A stretch of 64,000 nucleotides of DNA from Pyxidicoccus parkwaysis (GTDB lineage Bacteria; Myxococcota; Myxococcia; Myxococcales; Myxococcaceae). Location: positions 8,794,001 to 8,858,000 of the forward strand of contig NZ_CP071090.1 in the NCBI RefSeq assembly GCF_017301735.1, in the 5' to 3' direction. The translations under genes and the position numbers were made by a program. The notes beneath the pieces were generated by a model. It worked only from the letters and a program-made list of their open reading frames with translations, was not told the DNA's origin and did not search any database. Positions 18,779 to 29,142 of this stretch are shown piece after piece; the first letter of the stretch is position 1, and every line of letters begins with the position of its first letter.

Positions 18779-18982
18779 ATGGTGAGGTCAGCCCGTCTGA
18801 GACAGACGCGCCGCGAGGTGCCGGCGCGCAACAAGCCCACGGGGCCGCGTGCCGTCAGGCCCCATGCGCCCGGCGCGGTGCGGCGGCGGGTGCTGCGGCG
18901 CGCCTGGGGAAAGTTGACGGCGTCGACGGCGGACGGACTGGCGCCGCCCTGCTGGCTCGCCCGGCTTCTCTCGAACCAATGA
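18779..18982 (+). CDS. Small Arg-rich basic protein (possible)
   Basis: 67 aa. The case rests on a strong GAGGAG ribosome site 6 nt before the ATG and its position 35 bp behind the preceding gene. The peptide has about 16 arginines (RLRQTRREVPARNKPTGPR, VRRRVLRRAWGK) and no acidic run, so it could bind nucleic acid. GC-rich DNA readily yields Arg-rich spurious frames, so it may not be real. No family is recognised. Confidence 0.4.
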   Translation: MVRSARLRQTRREVPARNKPTGPRAVRPHAPGAVRRRVLRRAWGKLTASTADGLAPPCWLARLLSNQ

Positions 18983-19049
18983 CACTCCGGGAGGGGGAGC
19001 GGGCGCGTCATCCTTGACAGCCCCGGAGCCCGGCTGTTCTCACGGGGGC

Positions 19050-20438
19050 ATGTTCTCCTCGCTCGTCCTGGCGGCCACCCTGGCCGCGGCTCCCGCTCCT
19101 CGCTCCGCTGCGTCGGCGCTGACCGTCGTCCACGTCCCCAGGCTGGATGCGATGACGGGCCTGTCCGCCTTCCTGCAGCGCGCGGGCACGTACTCGGCGG
19201 TGCTGCGTCCCAATGCGTGGCGCGCGGAGCTGCACCCCTTCCTCGTCATCGACCCCACGAAGCCGGAGACGCTCTCCGCCGTGGGACTGGACCCGGCGGG
19301 CCCGGCCACGGTGTCGCTGCGCGAGGACGGCCGCGTGTCCTGCCTGCGCGTGACGGACGTGAAGCTCTTCCAGACGAAGGCCGCCGAGGCCATCTCCGCC
19401 GCCGGTGGCGAGGAGCCGAAGCCCACCGTGTCGAAGGGCGTGACGACGGTGAGCGTGAAGCGCGAGGCGGGCGGGGCCATGGGCTATGCGCTCAAGGGCC
19501 AGGACGTGTGCGCGTACGGCGCCACGGACTCGGGCGGGCCCGCGCTGCTGAAGGAGGCAGTGAAGCTGGTGGGCAAGGCGCCCGCGCCGGACGCGCGGCT
19601 GGGCAAGGTGACGGGCGTGGCGTTCATCGCGTCCGGCGGCACGGTGGTGGGGCTGGACGGCACGGGCAACGTGCTGAACGTGGAGGGCACGGCGCTGAAG
19701 CTGCCGCTGCCGCCCTTCCAGTCGAAGGCCACCAGTCCCTATGGGGCGATGAAGCCGGGCGGCATGCTCTTCTCGCGCGTGGCGGTGTCGCCGGCGGGCG
19801 TGTCGCAGGCGGTGGGCTCGCTGAGCGCCACCATCCAGTCCGTGTGCGCGGCGTGTCCGGAGAAGCAGGTGCAGGCCATGACGGACACGGTGGCGAAGCA
19901 GCTCACCGGCAACATGCTGGTGAACATGGACAACGTGCAGGTGCGCGGCTCGCTGCGACTGCCGGACGTGCGCTTCTTCGCCGTGCGCCAGGCGCTGGCC
20001 GCCGAGGTGACGGACGCGGCGGCGGTGAAGAACGCGCTGGCGCCCATGGGCAGCTTCCCTGGCGCGAAGACGCTGGCGGACGGTTGGTCCCTGCCATTGA
20101 AGGGCGGCAGCGTCTTCGTGCGGCTGAAGGGCAATCAGCTCGTGCTGGGCAACGACGAGGCGGTGACGCAGGCCACGGTGGCCGCGCTGCCGGAGACGGG
20201 CGCGAAGCTGGAGCGCGCGGCGGACTTCTCGGTGGACCCGAAGAAGCTGGCGCGCGGGCTGGGACAGGTGTCGCTGTCGGACGTGCTGGCGGACCAGCAG
20301 CTCGCGGCCCTCTTCGCCGTCAGCTCGGAGCTGGGCCCGCTGCTGGAGCAGAGCGAGCGGATTACGGGATGGATGGACAGTGCGCCCGGCGGCGCGCACC
20401 GCTTCTCGCTGACGTGGACGCTGCCGGCGGCGAAGTAG
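19050..20438 (+). CDS. Secreted protein of unknown function
   Basis: 462 aa from the ATG at 19050. The N-terminal signal peptide (FSSLVLAATLAAAPAPRSA) predicts export. The mature part is a regular alternation of beta strands and helices with few cysteines. Repeated phrases such as GYALKGQDVCAYGATDSGGP and PLKGGSVFVRLKGNQLVLGN hint at two related halves. Such proteins occur in myxobacteria as periplasmic hypothetical proteins; I can assign no function. The GGGGG just before the ATG is closer than usual for a ribosome site, so the GTG at 19014 remains possible. Stands alone on the plus strand, 142 bp before the rhomboid gene. Confidence 0.75.
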   Translation: MFSSLVLAATLAAAPAPRSAASALTVVHVPRLDAMTGLSAFLQRAGTYSAVLRPNAWRAELHPFLVIDPTKPETLSAVGLDPAGPATVSLREDGRVSCLRVTDVKLFQTKAAEAISAAGGEEPKPTVSKGVTTVSVKREAGGAMGYALKGQDVCAYGATDSGGPALLKEAVKLVGKAPAPDARLGKVTGVAFIASGGTVVGLDGTGNVLNVEGTALKLPLPPFQSKATSPYGAMKPGGMLFSRVAVSPAGVSQAVGSLSATIQSVCAACPEKQVQAMTDTVAKQLTGNMLVNMDNVQVRGSLRLPDVRFFAVRQALAAEVTDAAAVKNALAPMGSFPGAKTLADGWSLPLKGGSVFVRLKGNQLVLGNDEAVTQATVAALPETGAKLERAADFSVDPKKLARGLGQVSLSDVLADQQLAALFAVSSELGPLLEQSERITGWMDSAPGGAHRFSLTWTLPAAK

Positions 20439-20512
20439 CACTCGCCTGCCCCCACCCGGAGCGCCGCCGCACTGGGACGCGTGGTGTCAGACGCTCCGGA
20501 ATCGCGGCATGA

Positions 20513-20518
20513 TAGACG
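20513..20518 (+). promoter_or_regulatory. -10-like box TAGACG upstream of the rhomboid gene
   Basis: GATAGACG lies 62 nt before the rhomboid ATG. It matches the TAGACG/T boxes placed before other starts here, but this gene also has its own Shine-Dalgarno site (GAGGGGGA), so an ordinary leader of about 55 nt would result. Confidence 0.35.
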
Positions 20519-20580
20519 GCGAGCATGCACGCGCCGGGACACCCCGCGCGGTGCGCGACTCGTGAGGGGGACCTGAAGCC

Positions 20581-22557
20581 ATGTTCATCTTCCTGCCACT
20601 GGGTGTGGACGGAGCCGAGCTGGACCGGCTTCCTCGCGTGTCCATCGGCATCGCCGCCGCGTGCGTCCTCGCATTCCTCGCCACCTGGGTCGTCCCCTCC
20701 GAGCCGCTGGGCGTGGGCAACGAGGACCTGGGCCGACTGGTGGAGAAGTCCCTCGAACACTCCGCGCTGGAGGTCCCTCCCGTCTGCTCCCAGCGCTTCC
20801 TCTCCGCGCAGGGCCGCGCCCTCATCGCAAGGGCGCGCGCGAAGGCCAAGGAGAACGACGACCCCAACCTGGACGTGGCGAAGCGTCAGGAACAACTGAA
20901 CGCGCGCTGTGATGAGCTGATTGCCAGGGCCGACAGCTCGCTGCTACGCCGCTTCGCGCTGGTGCCCGCGCGTGGCATCGCCCAGCCCGGGTGGCTGACG
21001 TACATGTTCCTCCACCTCGGGTGGATGCACCTGCTGGGCAACCTGCTCTTCTTCTACGTCGTGGGCCTGCTGCTCGAGGACGCGTGGGGCCGGCCCCTCT
21101 TCGCGGCCTTCTACGTGGCGGGGGGACTGGTGGCCGGCCTCGCCCACTTCGCGCTGGAGCCCTCGTCGCAGGGAGTCATGGTGGGTGCGTCCGGCGCAGT
21201 GGCCGCGTGCATGGGCGCGTTCTGCCTGCGCTTCTCACAGCGCCGGGTCCGCGTGGGCTACTTCGTCTGGGTGCTGCGCATCTGGCGCGGCACCATGCCC
21301 GTGCCCGGCTGGCTGTGGGCGGGCCTGTGGTTCGGCAACGAGGTGCTGAACTTCCTCCTCTGGGGCCACGACACGGGCGTGGCGGTGATGGCCCACATCG
21401 GCGGCTTTGCCTTCGGCTTCGCGGGGGCCTCGCTGATGCGGGCCACGCGGCTGGAGGAGCGCGTGGTGGCGCCCGCGCTGGCGGCGAAGGAGGGCGGCTG
21501 GGTGGCGGACCCGCGCCTCACGGACGCGCAGGCCGCGCTGGACCGCGGAGACCGCGAGGAAGCGCGAGCGGGCTTCACGCGCGTGCTGGCCGACCATCCG
21601 GACCAGACGGATGCGATGCTCACGCTGGGCCGGATGGACCTTGAGGATGGAAAGCTCCCGCTCGGCATGTCGAAGGTGGAGCGCGCGCTGAGCATCATGG
21701 CCGGGCGCGCGTCGCCCGAGGCCATCTGGCTGGCGCTGGAGCAGCTCGGAACGCTGCTTCCGCTGGAGCGGCTGCGCCCCGCGACGGCCTGGCGCGTGGC
21801 GCAGGCGCTGGAGGGTGAGGATGCTCCTCCCGGCGCGGCGCCAACGACGGAGGCGCTGTACGTGGTTGCCGGCTCGGGCTCGGGCGCCGTCGCGGTGCGT
21901 GCGCTCATCCGGGCGGCGGAGTTGCGGCTGGCGCAGTACAAGCACCCTGAGAAGGCAGGCGAGTACCTGGCCCGCGCGAAGACGCTGCTGACGGGTGACG
22001 CCGCTGCGCTGGGCGAGCGCGTGACAGCGCTGGAGGCGGAGGTGGAGGCCGCGCTGGAGCGGGGCGGCCGGCGTGGCGTGGAGCCGGGACGTCCCGCGCC
22101 GGCCATCGACGCACCCTCGCTGCCTCCACGCATCATCCCCTGCCGCATCCTGAGTCTGAGCGACAAGGCACTCGGCCTGGAGTCCGCCAACGGCCAGCGC
22201 CGCACGCTCTCGGTGACGGAGGTGCTGGCGGTCGCTGTCGGCATGCTGCCCATCGCCGGGCCTCCGGGCTCGCCGCCCCGGCAGACGGTGCTCACGGACC
22301 TCGTCGTGTCCTGGGGCGGCGGCAACCAGGGGCCGATGGTCCTTCGCATCAACGTCCCGGGGCTCTCGCTGCCGCAGCTCTACCCGGGCCTCGCGCAGCG
22401 CGAGGCGTTCGCGAAGCTGCTCTCAGACTTGCTGGAGTACTCCAACGCCACCGCGCTGCCGGACAGCACCTCGCTGCGCGAGGGCAAGTACCCGAGGTTC
22501 GCCAGCGAGGCCGAGCTGAACCAGCAGTTCTACAGCACGGGCGCCGCCGCGGCCTGA
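20581..22557 (+). CDS. Rhomboid intramembrane serine protease with TPR and extra C-terminal domain
   Basis: 658 aa with GAGGGGGA before the ATG. Rhomboid core at about residues 120-290: the HLGWMHLLGNLLFFYVVG box, catalytic Ser204 in VGASGAV and catalytic His272 in MAHIGGFAFGFAG. An insert of about 90 charged residues precedes the core. After the last membrane helix come TPR-like helices (about 310-480: ALDRGDREEARAGFTRVLAD) and a beta-rich C-terminal domain (about 520-640) with no known family. It would cleave single-pass membrane proteins in the inner membrane. Convergent with a site-2 protease gene. Its last 24 bases recur at 22602-22625. Confidence 0.9.
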   Translation: MFIFLPLGVDGAELDRLPRVSIGIAAACVLAFLATWVVPSEPLGVGNEDLGRLVEKSLEHSALEVPPVCSQRFLSAQGRALIARARAKAKENDDPNLDVAKRQEQLNARCDELIARADSSLLRRFALVPARGIAQPGWLTYMFLHLGWMHLLGNLLFFYVVGLLLEDAWGRPLFAAFYVAGGLVAGLAHFALEPSSQGVMVGASGAVAACMGAFCLRFSQRRVRVGYFVWVLRIWRGTMPVPGWLWAGLWFGNEVLNFLLWGHDTGVAVMAHIGGFAFGFAGASLMRATRLEERVVAPALAAKEGGWVADPRLTDAQAALDRGDREEARAGFTRVLADHPDQTDAMLTLGRMDLEDGKLPLGMSKVERALSIMAGRASPEAIWLALEQLGTLLPLERLRPATAWRVAQALEGEDAPPGAAPTTEALYVVAGSGSGAVAVRALIRAAELRLAQYKHPEKAGEYLARAKTLLTGDAAALGERVTALEAEVEAALERGGRRGVEPGRPAPAIDAPSLPPRIIPCRILSLSDKALGLESANGQRRTLSVTEVLAVAVGMLPIAGPPGSPPRQTVLTDLVVSWGGGNQGPMVLRINVPGLSLPQLYPGLAQREAFAKLLSDLLEYSNATALPDSTSLREGKYPRFASEAELNQQFYSTGAAAA

Positions 22558-22601
22558 AGCTTCGCGGAGCCAGCGCGTACTTGCCGATGCATCACGCGAG
22601 C

Positions 22602-22625
22602 AGCACCGGCGCCGCCGCGGCCTGA
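22602..22625 (+). repeat. Echo of the rhomboid gene's last 24 bases
   Basis: The 24 bases ending in the rhomboid stop (22534-22557) recur here with one mismatch (AGCACSGGCGCCGCC...TGA, where S is G or C), 68 bp downstream. The three-fold run of GCTCACAC follows at 22631-22652 and overlaps the stop codon of the convergent site-2 protease gene. Confidence 0.75.
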
Positions 22626-22648
22626 CGCGCGCTCACACGCTCACACGC

Positions 22649-23806
22649 TCACGCTGGCCGCTCCTGCCGGAAGCCCCGCTGCTCGCGTCCGGCACGCTCC
22701 GCGCGCGCCTCGTACAACTCCAGCCCGCGCTGCACGTCCGCGAAGTCCAGCGTGCCCACCAGCGCCCCATCCGCCGCCACCACGGCGAGGTGCGGCACCT
22801 CCTCCTCCGCCATCCGCCGCAGCGCGGTCCATCCATCCTCGTCCATTCCCACCACCACCACCGGCCGCATCAGCTCGCGCGTGGTGCGCATGGCCCGCTC
22901 GCCCTCCGGCACCTGCCGCACCGGCTCCAGCCATACCCAGCCCACCGGCCGGTCTCCCTCCGTCACCGGCAGCGCCAGCCGCCGCGCCTGCCGCAGCGCC
23001 CACATGGCCTCCCACAGCGACGACGACGCCTCCACGCCCGCGAGCCTCGGCGTCATCAGCGCCGACACCGGCACGCGCGTCAGCGTCTCCTTCATCCGCA
23101 CCTGCCGCGCCTCGCCCTCCGCGCCCATGTAGATGAACACCGCAATCACCATCAGGAACGGGTTGAGGACGAACGCGCCATACAACCCGAACAGCACCGC
23201 GAAGCCCCGCCCCATCAGCGACGCCACCCGCGTCGCGCGCACCGCTCCCAGCCGTCCCGTCAGCGAGGCGCGGACGATGCGCCCTCCATCCATGGGGAAC
23301 GCGGGCAGCAGGTTGAACGCGCCCAGGAAGAGGTTGAGGCTCCCCAGGTAGAAGCACGCGAACTGGAGATTGAACGAGCGCGTGTCCTGCAACAGCCACG
23401 TCGCTGCTCCGAAGAGGGCCGCAAGGAACAGGCTGGTGAGCGGCCCCACCAGCGCCATCAGCGCCTCGTCCCTCGGGCGCGGCGGCGCCTCCGACAGCTC
23501 CGACACGCCGCCCACCATCATCAGCGTAATCGACCGCACCCGCCCGCCCCGGGCCATGGCGTAGACGGTGTGCGCCAGCTCGTGCACCAGCACGGAGCAG
23601 AACAACCCCACCGCGACGCCCAGCCCCCACAGCAGGGGCGAGCCGAGCAGCCGCTCTGGCGGAACCTTGGCCACTTCCGCCGCCCGGCGGAAGGCGCCTC
23701 CGAAGCTGATGGCCAGCAGGGGAAGAATCAGCAACAGCGAGAAGTGGACGCGGATGGGAATGCCGCGGAACGCGCCCACCTGCAAAGACCCCCGCGCAGC
23801 GCGCAT
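22649..23806 (-). CDS. Site-2 protease family (M50) metalloprotease with CBS domains
   Basis: 385 aa from the ATG at 23806, chosen because GGAGG sits 6 nt upstream and the hydrophobic core begins right after. Zinc ligands HELAH (His75, Glu76, His79) and the third ligand in NLLPAFPMDGGR (Asp173) are intact, within five to six transmembrane helices. A pair of CBS domains (about residues 225-370) follows, as in SpoIVFB-type enzymes where CBS modules sense nucleotides. It would carry out regulated intramembrane proteolysis. It is convergent with a rhomboid protease gene 91 bp away, an unusual pairing of two intramembrane protease classes. Confidence 0.92.
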   Translation of the reverse strand: MRAARGSLQVGAFRGIPIRVHFSLLLILPLLAISFGGAFRRAAEVAKVPPERLLGSPLLWGLGVAVGLFCSVLVHELAHTVYAMARGGRVRSITLMMVGGVSELSEAPPRPRDEALMALVGPLTSLFLAALFGAATWLLQDTRSFNLQFACFYLGSLNLFLGAFNLLPAFPMDGGRIVRASLTGRLGAVRATRVASLMGRGFAVLFGLYGAFVLNPFLMVIAVFIYMGAEGEARQVRMKETLTRVPVSALMTPRLAGVEASSSLWEAMWALRQARRLALPVTEGDRPVGWVWLEPVRQVPEGERAMRTTRELMRPVVVVGMDEDGWTALRRMAEEEVPHLAVVAADGALVGTLDFADVQRGLELYEARAERAGREQRGFRQERPA

Positions 23807-24028
23807 GGCGGACCTCCAGGGCTCAAACGTCCGTCCCACGCCCGACGTCCGCACGGGCCCGGGGGCTACCCGTTCGGCCGGCCGCCTCCTGAGTGTCCGC
23901 TCCCGGGCGCTCGGGGTGTCCTCCCGCGAGCACCCCTCCTTCCTCCACGCATTCCCCACTCCTGGCTGGCGCATACCCTGGAAGCCGCACGACGCCCGGC
24001 GTCGAGTCGCACAGCTCATGAGGCAGGC

Positions 24029-24718
24029 ATGCGCAACCCCCTCGCGTATGCCCGGACGGCGTGGCGCATGGCCCACGCGCTCCGGGACCCGGAGCAGCTC
24101 CAGGACATCCTGGAGCTGGCCGCGGTGCTGGCACCGCCCGCCGCCATGACGCGGCTGGTGGAGCGGCTGATGCAACATGACTCCGCCGCCGAGGCCTTCG
24201 TCGAGCGCCCGCGCGTGGGCTACCTCCACCTCGCCTCGCTGCTCCACCTCCCCGAGGGCTCGCTGGGCCGCGCCTACGCGGACCACCTCGTGGAGAACGG
24301 GCTGGACCCGGACGCCCTCCCCGCCCTGGAGGCCCACACGGACGAGGAGTACGTCCGGGCCCACATGCTGGAGTCCCACGACGTCTGGCACGTCCTCACC
24401 GGCTTCCCCACCGACGTGGCCGGAGAGCTGGGCGTCCAGGCCTTCAGCCTCGCCCAGGTGGGCAGCCCCTTCGCCCTGGGCATCCTCACAGGCGGGCTCG
24501 CCAACACCCTCCTCTACGCCTTCTCCGAGCGGGACGTGCGCATGCGCGCCATCGTCCGGGGGTGGATATTGGGCCGCAGGGCCCGCCTCCTCTTTGGCGC
24601 GCCGTGGCGACGGATGTGGGAGCTACCCCTGGTGGAGGTGCGGGGGCGGTATGCCCTGGACCTGGCCGCGGTGGACGCCGTGCTTCCAGGGAGCGCGTAC
24701 CCCGGCCAATCGTGCTAG
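24029..24718 (+). CDS. Coq4 family protein
   Basis: 229 aa from the ATG at 24029. The family's metal motif HDxxH-x11-E is perfect: HDVWHVLTG followed by GELGVQAF. The helical layout and C-terminal [14 protein letters not shown] also match Coq4. In organisms that make ubiquinone, Coq4 acts in oxidative decarboxylation of the ring precursor and in assembly of the Coq complex. Myxobacteria mainly use menaquinone, so the substrate here may differ. The gene ends 10 bp before the carboxyltransferase gene, whose own -10-like box overlaps its stop. Divergent from the site-2 protease gene. Confidence 0.82.
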   Translation: MRNPLAYARTAWRMAHALRDPEQLQDILELAAVLAPPAAMTRLVERLMQHDSAAEAFVERPRVGYLHLASLLHLPEGSLGRAYADHLVENGLDPDALPALEAHTDEEYVRAHMLESHDVWHVLTGFPTDVAGELGVQAFSLAQVGSPFALGILTGGLANTLLYAFSERDVRMRAIVRGWILGRRARLLFGAPWRRMWELPLVEVRGRYALDLAAVDAVLPGSAYPGQSC

Positions 24719-24721
24719 ACG
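24716..24721 (+). promoter_or_regulatory. -10-like box TAGACG, leaderless arrangement before the carboxyltransferase gene
   Basis: TAGACG ends 7 nt before the ATG at 24729, with no ribosome site. The 20 bases gtgctagacgggcgcccatg are identical to those before the biotin carboxylase gene (ending at its ATG, 27056), so both carboxylase subunits share the same start region. Confidence 0.5.
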
Positions 24722-24728
24722 GGCGCCC

Positions 24729-26288
<1,560 letters not shown>

Positions 26289-26339
26289 TCGTTAGCTTGG
26301 AGAGAGGCACCCTCCGCCGGCTTGGAGGGCAGGCAGGCA

Positions 26340-26377
26340 CGCGCCACCCCGGAAATTTGAGGGTGGCGCGCGGGCTT
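26340..26377 (+). terminator. Hairpin after the carboxyltransferase gene
   Basis: CGCGCCACCC (26340-26349) pairs perfectly with GGGTGGCGCG (26361-26370), leaving an 11-nt loop, and is followed by cgggctttc. The 10-bp stem and short T-rich tail suggest a terminator or attenuator that sets the subunit ratio between this gene and the downstream ones. Confidence 0.6.
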
Positions 26378-26403
26378 TCAGGTTGCCAGGAAAGGAACTT
26401 ATT

Positions 26404-27015
26404 TTGTCCCACCGCCGACTCATCCTCTTTCTCTCCGACGTCGAAGGTAACCTCACCGCGCTGCGCCAGACGCTCAAGCGCGTCTGTGAGGCAGTGGACC
26501 TGCCCACGCCCGAAGTGAAGTGGCTGGAGTCCCCGCCGGAGGGCCTTGCGGAGGCGGGCTGGCACGCCGCCGAGCTCGCGCTTCCCCCGGCCCCTGGCCG
26601 CAAGGCGCGCAAGTCCGAGCAGCCCTTCCTGGAGGAGCAGCTCGACGCCATGACCCAGGCGCTGGCGCAGGACTTCCGCGACAGGGCCCTGGGCCTCTTC
26701 GTGGACCGGGAGCACAGCTACGCCCGCACGTGCGTCAGCGGCCCGGGCCGCCCGTCCAAGGCCGTGGAGGGCGAGGTGCTGGACGTGATGCGCCAGGCCG
26801 CGCGCTGGCTGGACGTGGAGACGGGCATGCTGGCCCGGCTGTTCGGTGGCGGTAACGCGGCACGCAACCTGCTGGCCGCGGCGGTGGACTTCGGCAACGA
26901 GCCGGCGGGCCCTCCGGCCCCCCCGCCGGAGCCGGACGAGGATGACCGCTTCGTGGAGGCCAAGCTGGCCCAGGCCAAGGTCTACATGGAGCAGTACCTC
27001 AGCAACCGGAAGTAG
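26404..27015 (+). CDS. Hypothetical protein inside the carboxylase cluster
   Basis: 203 aa from a TTG at 26404, chosen for the AGGAA about 6 nt upstream; a TTG at 26383 is the alternative. No signal peptide, membrane segment or catalytic motif. It is helical and charged (EEQLDAMTQALAQDFRDRAL, LDVMRQAARWLDVETG), with a Pro/Gly-rich hinge (GPPAPPPEPDED) before a final helix. I do not recognise a family. Its place between two carboxylase subunit genes suggests an accessory or structural role, but this is only context. Confidence 0.65.
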   Translation: MSHRRLILFLSDVEGNLTALRQTLKRVCEAVDLPTPEVKWLESPPEGLAEAGWHAAELALPPAPGRKARKSEQPFLEEQLDAMTQALAQDFRDRALGLFVDREHSYARTCVSGPGRPSKAVEGEVLDVMRQAARWLDVETGMLARLFGGGNAARNLLAAAVDFGNEPAGPPAPPPEPDEDDRFVEAKLAQAKVYMEQYLSNRK

Positions 27016-27042
27016 GGGCGCGAAATCCGGGGCGCCCCGTGC

Positions 27043-27048
27043 TAGACG
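27043..27048 (+). promoter_or_regulatory. -10-like box TAGACG, leaderless arrangement before accC
   Basis: TAGACG ends 7 nt before the ATG at 27056. The sequence from gtgctag through the ATG is identical to that before the carboxyltransferase gene. Confidence 0.5.
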
Positions 27049-27055
27049 GGCGCCC

Positions 27056-28570
27056 ATGCCCAAGATCCGCAAAGTGCTCGTCGCCAATCGCGGCGAGATC
27101 GCCATCCGGGTGATGCGCACCTGCAAGGAGCTCGGCATCGCCACCGTGGCGGTGTACTCGGAGGCGGACCGCGCCGCCCTGCACGTGCGCACCGCAGACC
27201 AGGCGTACTTCGTGGGGCCCCCGCCCTCGCGTGAGAGCTACCTGGTGCAGCAGCGCATCATCGACGCCGCCAAGCAGGCCGGCGCGGATGCCATCCACCC
27301 CGGCTACGGCTTCCTCTCCGAGAACGCCTCCTTCGTCCGCACCTGCGAGGCCGCCGGCATCACCTTCATCGGTCCGCCGGCCAGCGCCATGGACGCCATG
27401 GGCGAGAAGACCCGCGCCCGCGCGAACATGATCAAGGCCGGCGTGCCCGTGGTGCCCGGCTCCACCGAGCCCTTCGCCTCGCTGGAAGAGGCGCGCGTCT
27501 ACGCGGAGAAGATTGGCTTCCCCGTCATGCTCAAGGCCGCGGGCGGTGGCGGCGGCAAGGGCATGCGCAAGGTGGAGCGCATCGCGGACTTCGACTCCTC
27601 GTGGCGCGCCGCCAAGAGCGAGGCGATGAATGCCTTCGGCAACGACGCCGTCTACATCGAGAAGTACCTGGAGAAGCCACACCACGTGGAGATTCAGGTC
27701 TTCGCCGACCAGCACGGCAACACCATCCACCTGAACGAGCGCGAGTGCTCCGCGCAGCGCCGTCACCAGAAGGTGGTGGAGGAGACGCCCAGCCCCATCC
27801 TCACGCCGGAGTTGCGCGCGAAGATGGGCGAGGTCGCGGTGAAGGCGGCCAAGGCCGTCAACTACGTGGGCGCGGGGACGGTGGAGTTCCTCGTCGACGT
27901 GCACCGCAACTTCTACTTCCTGGAGATGAACACCCGCCTCCAGGTGGAGCACCCGGTGACGGAGTGGGTGACGGGGCTGGACCTCGTGGCCCTGCAAATC
28001 AAGGCCGCCGAGGGCGAGAAGCTCCCGCTCACCGCCGCCCCCGAGCCGCGTGGCCACTCGATTGAGGTGCGCGTGTACGCGGAGGACCCGGCGCGCAACT
28101 TCATGCCCAGCCCCGGGAAGATTACGTACCTGCGCGTGCCGGGCGGTCCCAACGTGCGCGACGACTCGGGCGTGTTCCCCGGGTACACGGTGCCCAACTT
28201 CTACGACCCGATGATTTCCAAGCTGTCCGTGTGGGCCCCCACGCGGCGCGAGGCGATTGCCCGGGCGCAGCGCGCGCTGTCCGAGTACGTGGTGAAGGGC
28301 ATCACCACCAACATCCGCTACTTGAAGGCGATTCTCGCGCACCCCGAGTTCATCGGCGGGGACTACGACACCAGCTTCCTCACCCGCGAGCACGAGGCGC
28401 TGCTCGGCGTGGAGGACGCGAAGCTGAGCGAGATGGCGCTGCTGGCGAGCGCGGTGCACGCGTACCAGCGAGACCAGAAGCGCGCCAAGACGCTGCCCTC
28501 GGCGAGTGGCCAGGGCGGTGGCACCGGTGGCGTCTCCCCGTGGAAGCTGGCGCTGCGTACGCGCCGCTGA
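27056..28570 (+). CDS. accC: Biotin carboxylase subunit of acyl-CoA carboxylase
   Basis: 504 aa. It starts with the classic KVLVANRGEIAIRVMRTCKE. The ATP-grasp glycine loop is AAGGGGGKGMR, and the catalytic region has EKYLEKPHHVEIQVFAD, NERECSAQRRHQKVVEE and EMNTRLQVEHPVTE. It carboxylates biotin on the carrier protein with ATP and bicarbonate. At 504 aa it is about 50 residues longer than E. coli AccC; the extra C-terminus after residue 450 is basic and Gly-rich and has no biotin site, so the carrier is a separate protein encoded just downstream. No Shine-Dalgarno is visible. Confidence 0.96.
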   Translation: MPKIRKVLVANRGEIAIRVMRTCKELGIATVAVYSEADRAALHVRTADQAYFVGPPPSRESYLVQQRIIDAAKQAGADAIHPGYGFLSENASFVRTCEAAGITFIGPPASAMDAMGEKTRARANMIKAGVPVVPGSTEPFASLEEARVYAEKIGFPVMLKAAGGGGGKGMRKVERIADFDSSWRAAKSEAMNAFGNDAVYIEKYLEKPHHVEIQVFADQHGNTIHLNERECSAQRRHQKVVEETPSPILTPELRAKMGEVAVKAAKAVNYVGAGTVEFLVDVHRNFYFLEMNTRLQVEHPVTEWVTGLDLVALQIKAAEGEKLPLTAAPEPRGHSIEVRVYAEDPARNFMPSPGKITYLRVPGGPNVRDDSGVFPGYTVPNFYDPMISKLSVWAPTRREAIARAQRALSEYVVKGITTNIRYLKAILAHPEFIGGDYDTSFLTREHEALLGVEDAKLSEMALLASAVHAYQRDQKRAKTLPSASGQGGGTGGVSPWKLALRTRR

Positions 28571-28601
28571 TTCCCTCCCCTTCGAGCTCGGAAAGACTTC
28601 C

Positions 28602-29111
28602 ATGCGCTATTTCACGAAGCAGCAGGGCCAGAAGGAAGCGTTGCCGGTGGACCTGGAGCCGCTGGGCAACGACAAGTACCGGCTGACGGTGGGCGGCAAG
28701 ACGTACGAGGTGGACGCGCTCATGTTGGAGCACGGCACCATGACCATGCTGGTGGATGGCCAGTCCTACGGCGTCGAGTTCGAGGAGAACGGCGACGAGG
28801 TGGGCGTCCTCCTGCGCGGGCAGGTGAACCGCTTCGACGTGGCGGACGAGCGCCGCCTGCGCCTGCGTGCGGGCAACGCGGCCTTCTCCGTGGAGGGCAA
28901 GCAGCTGGTGACGGCGCCCATGCCCGGCAAGGTGGTGAAGGTGCTGGTGAAGGTGGGCGACGAGGTGAAGGAGGGCCAGGGGCTCGTCGTCGTCGAGGCG
29001 ATGAAGATGGAGAACGAGCTCAAGAGCCCCAAGGCGGGCAAGGTGACGGAGCTGTTCGCCAAGGAAGGCACCGCCGTGGAGAACAACGCGAAGCTGGTGG
29101 TGGTGGAGTAG
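28602..29111 (+). CDS. accB: Biotin carboxyl carrier protein
   Basis: 169 aa from the ATG at 28602 (CGGAAAG upstream). The C-terminal 70 residues are a biotinyl/lipoyl domain: the biotinylated lysine is Lys135 in VEAMKMENEL, and APMPGKVVKVLVKVGDEVKE precedes it. The N-terminal 90 residues form a beta-rich part (YRLTVGGKTYEVDAL) like the BT domain region of propionyl-CoA carboxylase alpha chains. So the alpha chain seems split into AccC and this protein. It carries carboxybiotin between the two catalytic subunits. It lies 31 bp after accC and is very likely in the same operon. Confidence 0.93.
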   Translation: MRYFTKQQGQKEALPVDLEPLGNDKYRLTVGGKTYEVDALMLEHGTMTMLVDGQSYGVEFEENGDEVGVLLRGQVNRFDVADERRLRLRAGNAAFSVEGKQLVTAPMPGKVVKVLVKVGDEVKEGQGLVVVEAMKMENELKSPKAGKVTELFAKEGTAVENNAKLVVVE

Positions 29112-29129
29112 GCGCCCCTTCGCGCGAAG

Positions 29130-29135
29130 TAGAGT
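29130..29135 (+). promoter_or_regulatory. -10-like box TAGAGT, leaderless arrangement
   Basis: TAGAGT ends 7 nt before the ATG at 29143. The context gcgcgaagtagagtga recurs with one change before the paralogue at 30283, so the promoter was duplicated with the gene. Confidence 0.5.
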
Positions 29136-29142
29136 GAGGGCC

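Noticed and set aside
18715-19017. Second frame over the small basic protein region
   Set aside because: No ribosome site; overlaps the better supported frame starting at 18779.
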